DNA of 13,530 bases from BS150m-G50 sp964501185 [NCBI: uncultured Bacteroidia bacterium] (GCA_964501185.1 CAZCRT010000053.1:1-13530), one strand, 5' to 3'. Positions 1 through 7,525 are shown, counted from the first letter of the stretch. Notes: a model not told the origin generated them from the letters alone. Numbers and translations are program-made.

Positions 1-947
1 ATAAAAAAGGGGCGCTTTTCCATGTAGAAGGTTTCGAAAGCGGAGAGATTTATCTGCGAAGGATCTACCTCCACCTGCCCGAAATCCGGGTTGATAGCTG
101 CTGCCAGCGTCAGACTGCTGCTGAGACCGACTTTCAGATCGAGCCCGGCGGTAAGATCATGTCTGCTGCCTTCCAACAGTGGATTATCATCTTCAGAAGG
201 CAACAGACTGCTACTCCCGGTCAGATATGGGATTATCTCAAGATGCAGGGGAGGGCTTATGTTCTCAATACCATTTAACAGGCCAAAATTGGAGACAACA
301 CCCTGCTCATCGCGGGGATGATAGACCATTGTACTGGCCTCATGCCGGCGATGAATATCCCGTCGGAAGTCTATCCCCCAGATCTGTTGTGCAGCCTTAC
401 TGAAGCGAAGTTGCGACCAGGGAATACGAAACTCCGCAGTCCATCCTTCCTCATTAATAGCGGTCTGAACATGCCAGATACCATCCCAACTGCTGTCAAA
501 CTGATTGTCATTGGCAATGGTTCCATCCTGTATGGAACCGGAGGGATTCACGCTGAACCAGAAAGCGGATCGCTGATCATGATAGGAATCGATAGCAAAT
601 GAGAACCCGTCTGAATCGAAATCGACATCACGCCGCAGTACCCGGCTGACGATTGAATCGGGACAACTGTCCTGGAACCGGGCACCGACGTAGAGCGCAT
701 CATCATCATAGCCCAACCATACATAACTCTTCTCGCTGGCCGGTTGACCGTTGTCCGGTTCCATCTGAGTAAAATCTGAGGCGGCAGGTGCCAACTGATA
801 AAGGGATTCCAGCAATTCACCGTCAATCTGCAACGGCTGCTCCAGGCGAACAGCAGTGACTTCGCGGTTTGTATCCAGGTCAGCAGCTGTAGCCATAACT
901 GCAGTCTGGAACAGTGTAGGAAATGTAAGCAGCAGCAAGAAGCGCAT
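1..947 (-). CDS. CBM9-like / DUF5916 outer-membrane protein, 5' part (gene continues past the left edge)
   Basis: The reading frame is open from ATG at 947-945 to the window edge: 315 codons, with no stop seen. The start has GGAG six bases upstream. Residues 1 to about 22 are a signal peptide. Residues about 33-228 resemble the family 9 carbohydrate-binding-like domain found at the head of DUF5916 proteins: IDGELLE near 41, VWLGYDDDALYVGARF near 76, RDVDFDSDGFSFAID near 106, and GWTAEFRIPWSQLRF near 168. The segment from about 235 onward matches the start of the DUF5916 barrel, with the very characteristic INPDFGQVEVDP and LSAFETFYMEKRPFF at 285-315. Family members usually run to 700-900 residues, so roughly half or more is off-window. 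By family it should be an exported outer-membrane beta-barrel protein; its substrate is unknown. A 152-codon ORF in another frame over the same DNA is a shadow. Confidence 0.9.
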   Translation of the reverse strand, partial: MRFLLLLTFPTLFQTAVMATAADLDTNREVTAVRLEQPLQIDGELLESLYQLAPAASDFTQMEPDNGQPASEKSYVWLGYDDDALYVGARFQDSCPDSIVSRVLRRDVDFDSDGFSFAIDSYHDQRSAFWFSVNPSGSIQDGTIANDNQFDSSWDGIWHVQTAINEEGWTAEFRIPWSQLRFSKAAQQIWGIDFRRDIHRRHEASTMVYHPRDEQGVVSNFGLLNGIENISPPLHLEIIPYLTGSSSLLPSEDDNPLLEGSRHDLTAGLDLKVGLSSSLTLAAAINPDFGQVEVDPSQINLSAFETFYMEKRPFF

Positions 948-1283
948 CCTTTTCTCCAAAACTTCAGGGTTAGAGTTACGTCAACTTGCCTGTGAGATAT
1001 TGGCACCTGATGGTGCAGGGTGTGATAAATAATAGCACGAAAGGCATTTCAATGAAACAGAAAATGTGTTAACACAGTTTTGTAACCTGAACTGTGCTGT
1101 TCCTGAAATATATTTATTGCTTAATTGATTGCGAGTTTTCAATATATGCTGTGATATGGCATCATGTAACAGAGAAGATAACCTGGTTTCAGATCAGTCT
1201 TTACTGATGGATGCCTGACCGGTAGACGGACAACAGGTTTTCAGAACGAGATAAACAGGCTCAACTAAAAAAGGATAAATCTC
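948..1283. other. Divergent intergenic region between the DUF5916 gene and the MscS gene
   Basis: These 336 bases hold no convincing ORF. They must contain promoters for both divergent genes, but I see no clear -35/-10 pair. The best match upstream of the channel gene, TTGCGA at 1129-1134 with TGATAT at 1152-1157 (17-base spacing), has a poor -10. The notable structure is a perfect 12-bp palindrome, TGTGTTAACACA, at 1065-1076. It partly overlaps a second inverted repeat, CACAGTT at 1073-1079 with AACTGTG at 1090-1096. Confidence 0.5.
1065..1076. promoter_or_regulatory. 12-bp perfect palindrome, possible operator
   Basis: TGTGTTAACACA is its own reverse complement and lies in the divergent region, 118 bases upstream of the DUF5916 start and about 207 bases upstream of the channel start. 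Size and symmetry suit a dimeric repressor or activator site, but no regulator is encoded in the window and 12-bp palindromes can arise by chance. Confidence 0.25.
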
Positions 1284-2093
1284 ATGGAAGATCTTCTGGC
1301 AACAGTTATTGACCTCGGAACGATTTACGGTATTAAAATTTTATCAGCGATCGTCGTATTCCTGATTGGTAAATGGATTGCGGTGATGGTCCGGAATTTC
1401 ATCCGCAAACTTATGACCAGGCGGGAAGCTGACCCGGCCCTGATATCGTTCGCCACAACGATGATTTATGCAGCACTGATGGCATTTGTCATTATTGCGA
1501 CTCTGGCCCGACTGGATATTCAGACTACATCCCTGATTGCCATCCTCGGTGCTGCCGGCCTGGCTATCGGCCTGGCATTGCAGGGGGCTCTGTCCAACTT
1601 CGCCGCCGGTGTATTGATCATTATTTTCCGTCCCTATGGAATCGGTGACTTCATCGAAGGCGGTGGTGAAAGTGGTGCCGTTGAAGAAGTCCAGATATTC
1701 AACACTATCCTGAACACACCGGACAATAAGAAGGTGATCATACCCAACGGCCAGGTTCTGTCCGGCAGTATCACTAACTATTCTGCCAGAGAAGTCCGCC
1801 GGGTTGACCTCACCGCTGGTATCGGCTACAGTGACGACATCGACAAAGCCAGAACTATCCTGAACGATATTCTGGCCAGGGATGACCGGGTACTGGATGA
1901 CCCGGCCTCTACAGTTGCTGTTGTAGAACTGGCTGACAGCAGTGTGAATTTCGTAGTGCGTCCCTGGGTTAAGACAGCCGACTACTGGGGTGCCTATTTT
2001 GATATCACCGAGGCAATCAAGAAGCGTTTCGATGCTGAAGGTGTGAGTATACCGTTCCCACAGCAGGATGTTCATCTCTACAAGCATGAGTAG
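1284..2093 (+). CDS. mscS: Small-conductance mechanosensitive channel, MscS family
   Basis: The 269-residue protein is close in size to E. coli MscS (286) and has the same plan. TM1 lies near residues 14-36, TM2 near 53-75, and the pore-lining TM3 near 82-116 carries the glycine/alanine-rich LGAAGLAIGLALQGALSNFAAG track ahead of FRPYGIGD. The cytoplasmic cage follows, with VQIFNTIL at 136-143, the family signature VIIPNG at 151-156, ITNYS, and the C-terminal alpha/beta part containing VNFVVRPWV and IPFPQQDVH. It opens under membrane tension at hypo-osmotic shock and releases small solutes from the inner membrane. ATG 1284 follows AAGGA with an 8-base gap. A DUF481 gene starts 64 bases downstream on the same strand, with no terminator between, so the two may be co-transcribed. 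A 247-codon antisense ORF is a shadow. Confidence 0.95.
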   Translation: MEDLLATVIDLGTIYGIKILSAIVVFLIGKWIAVMVRNFIRKLMTRREADPALISFATTMIYAALMAFVIIATLARLDIQTTSLIAILGAAGLAIGLALQGALSNFAAGVLIIIFRPYGIGDFIEGGGESGAVEEVQIFNTILNTPDNKKVIIPNGQVLSGSITNYSAREVRRVDLTAGIGYSDDIDKARTILNDILARDDRVLDDPASTVAVVELADSSVNFVVRPWVKTADYWGAYFDITEAIKKRFDAEGVSIPFPQQDVHLYKHE

Positions 2094-2157
2094 AACAACG
2101 GTCCGTATGACCGGATTGAATCAGAATCTCAGGTAATAACAATAAAAGGAGAACGAA

Positions 2158-2883
2158 ATGAGAGTTTTGAAATTGATAACAACAGCACTGACCATGCTGG
2201 CTTTGACTGCCGGATTAAGTGCTCAGGAGAAGAACTGGACTGACAAGGCTGAGCTTTCATATGTCCAGACCGGTGGTAACACCGAAATTACTACCCTTTC
2301 AGCCAAAAATGAGCTGGGAATCACCTTCAACGAGAAACTGACCGGCAACTGGAAGCTGGGTACTGTTTACGGTGAGACCGGTGATGTCAAGACAGCCGAG
2401 AGTTTCTTCACCGAATTCGGATTGGATTATCACTTCACTGAACGGGTATATATGGGACTGATCGCCGGCTGGCTCAAGAATGAATTCGCCGGACTGGACT
2501 CTCGTATTTATGCTGGTCCCGCATTCGGCTGGAAGGCTTTGACCGGCCCGGAGCACACTCTGGACTGGCAGGTTGGTGGCAGCTACATCAGTGAGCAGTA
2601 TATTGATGATACCGACTACAGCTATATGGCCGCAATGGTCAGAGGCAACTATCAGTGGGCTATCTCAGAGCAGACGACTTTCACTGAAGCTGTAGAGTTG
2701 CTCTACGATTTAAGTGACAGCGAGAACTACAACCTGGTTTCTGAAACCGCCCTGCAGACAGCGCTGAGCAGCTTCCTTTCCTTCAAGGTCGGTTACACAG
2801 TGAAGTTTGACAACGCACCGATGCCGGAAACCCTGGAAAACTCCGACACAATACTGTCAATGGCACTGGTCGCTAATTTCTAA
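2158..2883 (+). CDS. DUF481 (YdiY-like) outer-membrane beta-barrel protein
   Basis: The 241-residue protein has a signal peptide (residues 1 to about 22, cleavage likely after GLSA). The rest is alternating beta-strand sequence typical of DUF481: AELSYVQTGGNTEITTLSAKNEL near 31, then strands rich in Tyr, Phe and Trp, including YGETGD, RIYAGPAFGWK and FTEAVELLYDLSD. It ends in LSFKVGYTVKFDNAP and a terminal strand, MALVANF, whose last residue is Phe, as expected for BamA-recognised barrels. Some DUF481 proteins are described as salt-induced outer-membrane proteins; the molecular function is not settled. AAGGAG sits six bases before ATG 2158. The gene follows the MscS channel by 64 bases and is closed by a strong terminator at 2911. 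The pairing suggests an osmotic-response role, which is inference. Confidence 0.88.
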   Translation: MRVLKLITTALTMLALTAGLSAQEKNWTDKAELSYVQTGGNTEITTLSAKNELGITFNEKLTGNWKLGTVYGETGDVKTAESFFTEFGLDYHFTERVYMGLIAGWLKNEFAGLDSRIYAGPAFGWKALTGPEHTLDWQVGGSYISEQYIDDTDYSYMAAMVRGNYQWAISEQTTFTEAVELLYDLSDSENYNLVSETALQTALSSFLSFKVGYTVKFDNAPMPETLENSDTILSMALVANF

Positions 2884-2910
2884 CAGCCTGCTGTTGGATT
2901 GATGAAATAG

Positions 2911-2944
2911 AAACCCGCCTGACCATGATGGTCGGGTGGGTTTT
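2911..2944 (+). terminator. Rho-independent terminator after the MscS/DUF481 pair
   Basis: A 14-bp stem pairs 2911-2924 (AAACCCGCCTGACC) with 2930-2943 around a 5-base loop (ATGAT). It contains two G-T wobbles and runs into TTTT at 2941-2944. It begins 27 bases after the DUF481 stop codon. Confidence 0.85.
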
Positions 2945-3074
2945 CTGTCCGGGGGAAGGCTCTTTCCTGAAATTGCCCGGTTCTCCCGGTGACAAATCGC
3001 TCAACAACTACTACCTGCAGTTCTACCCGGACGGATCTCTCTGTTATTCATTCATGTACCGTGCCCTGCCCCAA

Positions 3075-3087
3075 CCCCCCCCCCCCC
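3075..3087 (+). repeat. Homopolymer tract of 13 cytosines
   Basis: Thirteen consecutive C follow AA at 3073-3074. The tract lies 45 bases upstream of a TATAAT hexamer and 143 bases upstream of the start codon of a surface-protein gene. Such tracts are prone to slipped-strand length change; the exact count may also be a sequencing artefact. Confidence 0.8.
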
Positions 3088-3132
3088 TCATCTCTACTGC
3101 AAAATCCTAAATATCGCGCTTCTGAAAGACGA

Positions 3133-3138
3133 TATAAT
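3133..3138 (+). promoter_or_regulatory. Possible -10 hexamer of the PPC-repeat gene
   Basis: TATAAT matches the sigma-70 consensus exactly and lies 92 bases upstream of ATG 3231. The sequence 17 bases upstream (AATATC at 3110-3115) does not resemble TTGACA and there is no TG extension. The call therefore rests on the -10 alone, and FCB-group promoters often differ from this consensus. Confidence 0.3.
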
Positions 3139-3230
3139 GAAAAGCGATTTGCTGAGAGTCAGACGATACATACGAACAGTCAGTCAGGGCTCTTTACTGG
3201 TTGTTCCAATACAATTAAAAGGAGATGCTT

Positions 3231-5216
3231 ATGCGGAAGAAATTCACTTTGTCAATTATTTTCAGCGCGGCTTTTGCCTGCGCAGCAGTTGCCAGCCCAC
3301 TGGCAAACAGTGCTGATGATTGGTCCCCCATGGCCAAGAAACAGCTCCCCGGCAGCCCCAAAGCTAGCGGTAACTACACGATGCAGGGTGCAGATCTGAT
3401 CGAGGATGCTCCAGCTGTGACAGTCGGCGGCCCATACACCGGCACTACAGTTGAATACACAAATGACTACGACGAAGCCTGCCCTTACACAAATAGTTCT
3501 TCCCCCGATGTAGTCTACCTGTTCACCACTGATGCGGTAGGAAACTTCAGCTTCGATCTCTGTGAATCAGGCTATGACACCAAGATCTATGTCTATGCTG
3601 CCGACATGACACTTGAAGGCTGCAACGATGACTTCTGCCCCGGTTATCGCTCCTATCTGGAGATACTGGATCTACCGGTCGGTGATCACTATATCGTTAT
3701 TGATGGATACGGTGGTGATTACGGTGACTATGTACTCTACATTGATCTGTTGGAGGGTTGTACCCCGGTTGACTGTGTGGACGGGATCAATGAAGTTGAG
3801 GATAACGGTGGATGCAATTCCGATCCGTTCGTTTTCAATGATATCGAATGTGGTGACGTAATTTGCGGAAACGCCTGGGTTGATGCCGACAATCCCGATA
3901 ACCAGCGAGATACTGACTGGTTCCGACTGGAGTTGACAGAGCCGCAGATTCTGGATGTCAGCCTTGAGGTCGATGAGTTCGATGCCCTGTTGTTCGTCAT
4001 CGCTGATCCACTGGGTGATTGCGATATCAGTATACTGAATACTGCCGATGACAACGGTTATTGCGAGGGTGAAGCTATCACCACTGCCTGTCTGGAGCCG
4101 GGTCTCTACTATATCTGGGTAGGTGCCAACACCTTTTATGAGTACTGGGATGGCAACTATGTCCTGACAGTCGAATGCACTTACTGTGGTGAGGATTTTG
4201 CCGGTGAGAACTGCGATGATCCAATCGTTGTGGACTCCTATCCCTACTTCGATGATGGTGATACATCTGAATACATGGATGACGATTTCAATCCGAGCCC
4301 GGATGTGTACTACCAGTTCACTACCGATGTTGACCAGGCTGTAACTGTCAGCCTCTGTGCAAACTCCAGCTACGACACCTACCTCTGGCTCCTTACCGAT
4401 GACTGCGCGACAGTCTACGCTGAGAATGACGACGCCTGTGGCCTGGTTTCTGAGATTGTAGATCCCTGTCTGCCTGCCGGTACCTATTACGCAGTGGTAG
4501 AAGGATATTGGAGTAATTCGGGTTACTACACGATCGATATCGCACTCGGTGATGAGTGTAGCAATGACCCCATCGATGGTGACAATTGTGATATGCCGAT
4601 TGAGATCGGACAGCTGCCATACAGTGATTTCCAGAATTCCTGTGATTTTGGAGATGATGGGTTCAATCCCAGCAGTGATGTTTTCTACCATCTGAACATG
4701 GATGTGGAGGCTGATCTCGTTGTCTCACTCTGTAATGGCAGTGCTTTTGACACTTACCTGCGATTGCTGGCAGATGACTGCTCCACAGAGCTGTTCTCCA
4801 ATGATGACTACTGTGGTGCTTTATCGCAGATGGACCTGGATTGTCTGATGCCCGGTGAATACTACATCGTTGTGGAAGGCTACAGTGCCAACTGCGGTGA
4901 GTATATGCTGGAAGTAACACTTGGTGATGATTGCCTTACTGAAGTCGAACCGACACAGTATTCATTGCGCAGCAATTACCCGAATCCGTTTAATCCCACT
5001 ACCACTATTGAATTCACACTGGCGGAACCGGCCATCACTACTCTGAATGTCTATAGTGTAACGGGTGAGTTGGTCTCCACCCTGGTTGATGGCAGCCTGC
5101 CTGCCGGTCACCAGAGTGTTGTTTTCAACGCTACTGACCTGCCGTCCGGTGTATACTTCTACACCCTGAAAGCCGGCAGCTTTACAGATACCAAAAAGAT
5201 GGTTCTGGTAAAGTAG
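3231..5216 (+). CDS. Secreted protein with four PPC-like repeats and a type IX sorting domain
   Basis: I chose ATG 3231 (661 residues). The in-frame ATG six bases earlier directly abuts the GGAG of AAAAGGAG (3217-3224), whereas 3231 has a normal six-base gap. Residues 1 to about 21 are a signal peptide. Four beta-rich segments follow, near 61-173, 177-317, 325-440 and 450-566. Each has a pattern like SPDVVYLFTT, a central YDTYLWLL-type strand, and a closing G-x-YYIVVEGY-type strand. This resembles bacterial pre-peptidase C-terminal (PPC) domains. Segments 3 and 4 are especially alike. The repeats are rich in Asp/Glu and contain many Cys, suggesting metal binding or disulfides. Residues about 577-661 form the sorting domain ([14 protein letters not shown] to KKMVLVK). 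No protease catalytic domain is present, so an adhesive or structural surface role is likelier. A 339-codon antisense ORF is a shadow. Confidence 0.88.
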   Translation: MRKKFTLSIIFSAAFACAAVASPLANSADDWSPMAKKQLPGSPKASGNYTMQGADLIEDAPAVTVGGPYTGTTVEYTNDYDEACPYTNSSSPDVVYLFTTDAVGNFSFDLCESGYDTKIYVYAADMTLEGCNDDFCPGYRSYLEILDLPVGDHYIVIDGYGGDYGDYVLYIDLLEGCTPVDCVDGINEVEDNGGCNSDPFVFNDIECGDVICGNAWVDADNPDNQRDTDWFRLELTEPQILDVSLEVDEFDALLFVIADPLGDCDISILNTADDNGYCEGEAITTACLEPGLYYIWVGANTFYEYWDGNYVLTVECTYCGEDFAGENCDDPIVVDSYPYFDDGDTSEYMDDDFNPSPDVYYQFTTDVDQAVTVSLCANSSYDTYLWLLTDDCATVYAENDDACGLVSEIVDPCLPAGTYYAVVEGYWSNSGYYTIDIALGDECSNDPIDGDNCDMPIEIGQLPYSDFQNSCDFGDDGFNPSSDVFYHLNMDVEADLVVSLCNGSAFDTYLRLLADDCSTELFSNDDYCGALSQMDLDCLMPGEYYIVVEGYSANCGEYMLEVTLGDDCLTEVEPTQYSLRSNYPNPFNPTTTIEFTLAEPAITTLNVYSVTGELVSTLVDGSLPAGHQSVVFNATDLPSGVYFYTLKAGSFTDTKKMVLVK

Positions 5217-5226
5217 TAAAATGCCG

Positions 5227-5282
5227 ATTCCTGAAGCGATGCCATTGGCATCGAGGTAGAGCTGTCAACAATGTTGCAGCTC
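5227..5282 (+). repeat. 56-bp 3'-UTR structured element, copy 1
   Basis: It starts 10 bases after the stop codon of the PPC-repeat gene. A second copy at 6391-6446 matches at 49 of 56 positions without gaps. It folds into two hairpins. The first is CGATGCC/GGCATCG (5237-5243 with 5247-5253, loop ATT). The second is GAGCTG-CAAC paired with GTTG-CAGCTC (5259-5269 with 5273-5282, loop AAT, one bulged T). It lies just ahead of the terminator at 5306. Confidence 0.75.
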
Positions 5283-5305
5283 AATAAGCAAAAAGCGCAT
5301 TTAAT

Positions 5306-5336
5306 AAAAAGCCCCGCATTCCGGCGGGGTTTTTTT
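5306..5336 (+). terminator. Rho-independent terminator after the PPC-repeat gene
   Basis: The stem CCCCGC (5312-5317) pairs with GCGGGG (5324-5329). G5311-T5330 and an A-tract/T-tract extend it, the loop is ATTCCG, and seven T follow at 5330-5336. It lies about 90 bases downstream of the stop codon. Confidence 0.88.
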
Positions 5337-5545
5337 ATGTTTTCCCTTGTCTTATTGATAATATTTTCTATTAATACCATATGAATGAATACTTTATGTT
5401 TATCTACAACTTAATTATGCTGACTATGTCAGGATATGAGTACATAATTGATATATGTCATTAATAATCGTTCCTATTTGTATAGATAAATTCCATGAAT
5501 TCAAAAAGCTTGAAACAGGCTTTTTCCAACAGAGAGTGAATACTT

Positions 5546-6355
5546 ATGAAGAGTTTAATTGTTGTTCTATTCACAGTGGTCTCATTGCCACTGACAATGC
5601 TGGGTTACTCCAGCAGTCCACCTGATGGTTATACCGACGCTCCCGGTGAGGGAAACTGCACCACCTGTCACAGCAGTTTTCCGCTGAACAGCGGTGAGGG
5701 CAGCCTGTTGTTCACAGCTCCGGAGGCGTATGCTCCGGGAGAGACCTACTCGCTAGCCATTACTATTGAAAATTCCGGCTTAGAGCGTTGGGGATTTGAA
5801 CTCACCTCCCTGGATCTGGGCACAATCATTGTAACGGACCCGGTTAATACCCAGTTGTCAGGAGGACAGTATCTGAAACAAACGCAGGCGGGGACAGCAG
5901 CCGGGACTCCTGATGGCCCGATTGTCTGGAACTTCGACTGGACAGCACCAGCTACCGGTGCTGACGATGTGATTTTTTATGCTGCCGGTAACGCTGCCAA
6001 CAACAACTCCGGCACTTCCGGTGACTATATTTATACTACCATGATAACAATTCCAGTACTTGAAGCGGTCACTGCCGGAGAACAGATCATGGGCGATTTC
6101 AGTCTGTCTCCTAATTACCCGAATCCATTCAATCCCACTACCACTATTGAATTCGCACTGGCAGAACCGGCAGTTACTACACTGAGAGTCTACAGTGTGA
6201 CAGGTGAGATGGTCGCGACCCTGGTTGATGGCAACCTGCCAGCAGGTCATCATAGCGTTGTTTTCAACGCTGCCGGTTTGCCCGGTGGTGTATATTTCTA
6301 TGAGTTAGAAGCCGGCAGCTTTGCCGATACCAGGAAGATGGTTCTGGTAAAATAG
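5546..6355 (+). CDS. Choice-of-anchor V domain protein with CxxCH motif and type IX sorting domain
   Basis: The 269-residue protein has a signal peptide (residues 1 to about 20). It then has [20 protein letters not shown], with C38, C41 and H42 forming a CxxCH c-type heme-binding signature. The beta-sandwich that follows (about 52-172) is like Reelin-type or 'choice-of-anchor V' domains: [28 protein letters not shown], and a conserved end, [20 protein letters not shown], at 144-163. Residues about 184-269 are the sorting domain, nearly the same as that of the upstream gene, and about 82% identical to it in DNA over the last 243 bases by hand count. It is therefore expected at the cell surface or outside. 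One CxxCH could bind a single heme, but many anchor-V proteins carry this motif without a proven cofactor. The start has only a weak GAGAG nine bases upstream. The 209 bases before it are AT-rich and no clear promoter is visible. Confidence 0.88.
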   Translation: MKSLIVVLFTVVSLPLTMLGYSSSPPDGYTDAPGEGNCTTCHSSFPLNSGEGSLLFTAPEAYAPGETYSLAITIENSGLERWGFELTSLDLGTIIVTDPVNTQLSGGQYLKQTQAGTAAGTPDGPIVWNFDWTAPATGADDVIFYAAGNAANNNSGTSGDYIYTTMITIPVLEAVTAGEQIMGDFSLSPNYPNPFNPTTTIEFALAEPAVTTLRVYSVTGEMVATLVDGNLPAGHHSVVFNAAGLPGGVYFYELEAGSFADTRKMVLVK

Positions 6356-6390
6356 TGAGACACTGATTGAAGAAGTGTTTCACCTGTTTT

Positions 6391-6446
6391 ATTCCTGAAG
6401 CGATGCTGTTGACATCGAGGTGAAGCTGACAACAATGTTTCAGCTC
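6391..6446 (+). repeat. 56-bp 3'-UTR structured element, copy 2
   Basis: It matches copy 1 (5227-5282) at 49 of 56 bases with no gaps, but starts 35 rather than 10 bases after its stop codon. The first hairpin is weakened (one C-A mismatch and one T-G pair). The second is kept: AGCTGA with TCAGCT plus AAC with GTT around the same AAT loop, with the bulge moved by one base. Confidence 0.75.
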
Positions 6447-6513
6447 CATTTCGATTCATCCTGAATCACTTCATAACAGGCAGATCCTGTATCAGTCCAA
6501 TTAGATAAACCAG

Positions 6514-6544
6514 AAAAGCCCCGCATGTTTATGTGGGGCTTTTT
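6514..6544. terminator. Bidirectional terminator between convergent genes
   Basis: AAAAGCCCCGCAT (6514-6526) pairs with ATGTGGGGCTTTT (6531-6543) around loop GTTT, and a T run spans 6540-6544. The A-tract on the left gives TTTT on the other strand. It can thus end both the anchor-V gene (+) and the LamG-like gene whose stop codon is at 6596 (-). Confidence 0.85.
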
Positions 6545-6595
6545 GTGACCTGGGCGATGTCAGCGGTAGTAACCGCGTGAATGGCGCAATCTCTG

Positions 6596-7525
6596 TTACT
6601 TGAGCAGCAGCATACGCTCAACCTGAGTTCCTCCCCCTGCGGTAAGCTCATAGAAATAAATGCCTGAGGGTAATCCGGAACCATCAAAAGTTACCGAGTA
6701 TTCACCAGCACTTCTATGTCCATCGACCACTGTTGCTGTCAGCTGACCGGAAATGTCGTACACACGGAGTGTAACCAGGCCTGGTACCGGCAGGTAGTAA
6801 TTGATGGTTGTGGTCGGGTTGAAGGGATTCGGATAGTTAGTCAGGAGCTGGTGGTCGAGCGCGATGGGGGTGACATTCTCCTCCCCTTCATACAGATAGA
6901 TCTCGTCAAACCAGGCGTGTGATATAATCCCGTCATCGCACCAGTTATAGAGGTGAATACGACTTGCGACGGTTGAATACGGGGCACGAAACGGAATATC
7001 CGCCTGCACCAGCTCGCTATCCACATACCAATCCCAGGTTCTGGCGTCCCAATCGATGTCCTGAAACTCGATGTGATACCAGATCTGGTTTTCGACAGGG
7101 TGAGTGAAAGAAATGCCATTGCCGGCATACACAACAAAATTCCCTTCATCCTGCTCTGCCCGAAAGAAGATCAGTCCAAAATTGGATTCTATGTCACTGT
7201 CACCTATCACGAAGTAGTTGGATGCTCTGGCACGGCTGGCATCCATTCTTGTATAGAAGTAGATGTAATCAAGCTGAACTGCTTCGTACTCTGCATGTAA
7301 GCCCTGGAAGTGCTGTCCATCACCCCCCCAGAGATGGATGCTATATTGACCGGCTGCCGCGTACTGACCGGTTACTTCGGCTTCATGAGTCCCACTGTCT
7401 ACCAGCGTCCAGCTGTCCTCCCAGGCCCCATCTTCAAAATCATCACTGAATATCTCGGTTGCAGAGAGGACCGTTGAAAAGATGATTACTATTAAACCCG
7501 CAGAAAAGTTGACTGTAGTTTTCAT
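6596..7525 (-). CDS. Secreted LamG/concanavalin A-like protein with type IX sorting domain
   Basis: The 309-residue protein has a signal peptide (residues 1 to about 22, cleavage likely after VLSA). Residues about 25-213 look like a concanavalin A-like jelly-roll. They start with FSDDFEDGAWEDSWTLVDSG, have strands such as YIYFYTRMD, NFGLIFFRAEQ and WYHIEFQDIDWDARTWDWYVDSELV, and close with AWFDEIYLYEG, the usual end of such domains. Residues about 229-309 are the sorting domain ([14 protein letters not shown] to RMLLLK), clearly more diverged from the pair on the plus strand. No catalytic residues are recognisable, so binding of sugar or protein is the modest guess. ATG 7525 follows AGGGAGG with a five-base gap. 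It lies 65 bases downstream of the threonine aldolase gene on the same strand, with no terminator evident between. Confidence 0.87.
   Translation of the reverse strand: MKTTVNFSAGLIVIIFSTVLSATEIFSDDFEDGAWEDSWTLVDSGTHEAEVTGQYAAAGQYSIHLWGGDGQHFQGLHAEYEAVQLDYIYFYTRMDASRARASNYFVIGDSDIESNFGLIFFRAEQDEGNFVVYAGNGISFTHPVENQIWYHIEFQDIDWDARTWDWYVDSELVQADIPFRAPYSTVASRIHLYNWCDDGIISHAWFDEIYLYEGEENVTPIALDHQLLTNYPNPFNPTTTINYYLPVPGLVTLRVYDISGQLTATVVDGHRSAGEYSVTFDGSGLPSGIYFYELTAGGGTQVERMLLLK

Larger units (their letters stand above)
2945..3230. other. Leader region of the PPC-repeat gene, with a poly-C tract
   Basis: No supportable gene lies here. The stretch holds an uninterrupted run of 13 C at 3075-3087, a perfect TATAAT at 3133-3138 and the ribosome binding site AAAAGGAG at 3217-3224. 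Short ORFs crossing it have no recognisable content. Confidence 0.5.

Noticed and set aside
548-1006. 152-codon minus-strand ORF
   Set aside because: It is out of frame with the DUF5916 gene, which occupies the same DNA and has signal peptide, motifs and ribosome binding site.
1344-2087. 247-codon ORF on the minus strand opposite the MscS gene
   Set aside because: The plus-strand product is an unmistakable MscS protein. The antisense product shows no family features.
2925-3110. 61-codon plus-strand ORF across the terminator and poly-C tract
   Set aside because: It starts inside the terminator loop, has no ribosome binding site and gives a low-complexity proline run from the C tract.
3672-4691. 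339-codon ORF on the minus strand opposite the PPC-repeat gene
   Set aside because: It has no ribosome binding site, signal or recognisable domain. The plus strand here codes a protein with clear signal peptide, repeats and sorting domain; an Asp-codon-rich gene (GAT) naturally leaves the antisense frame open (ATC).
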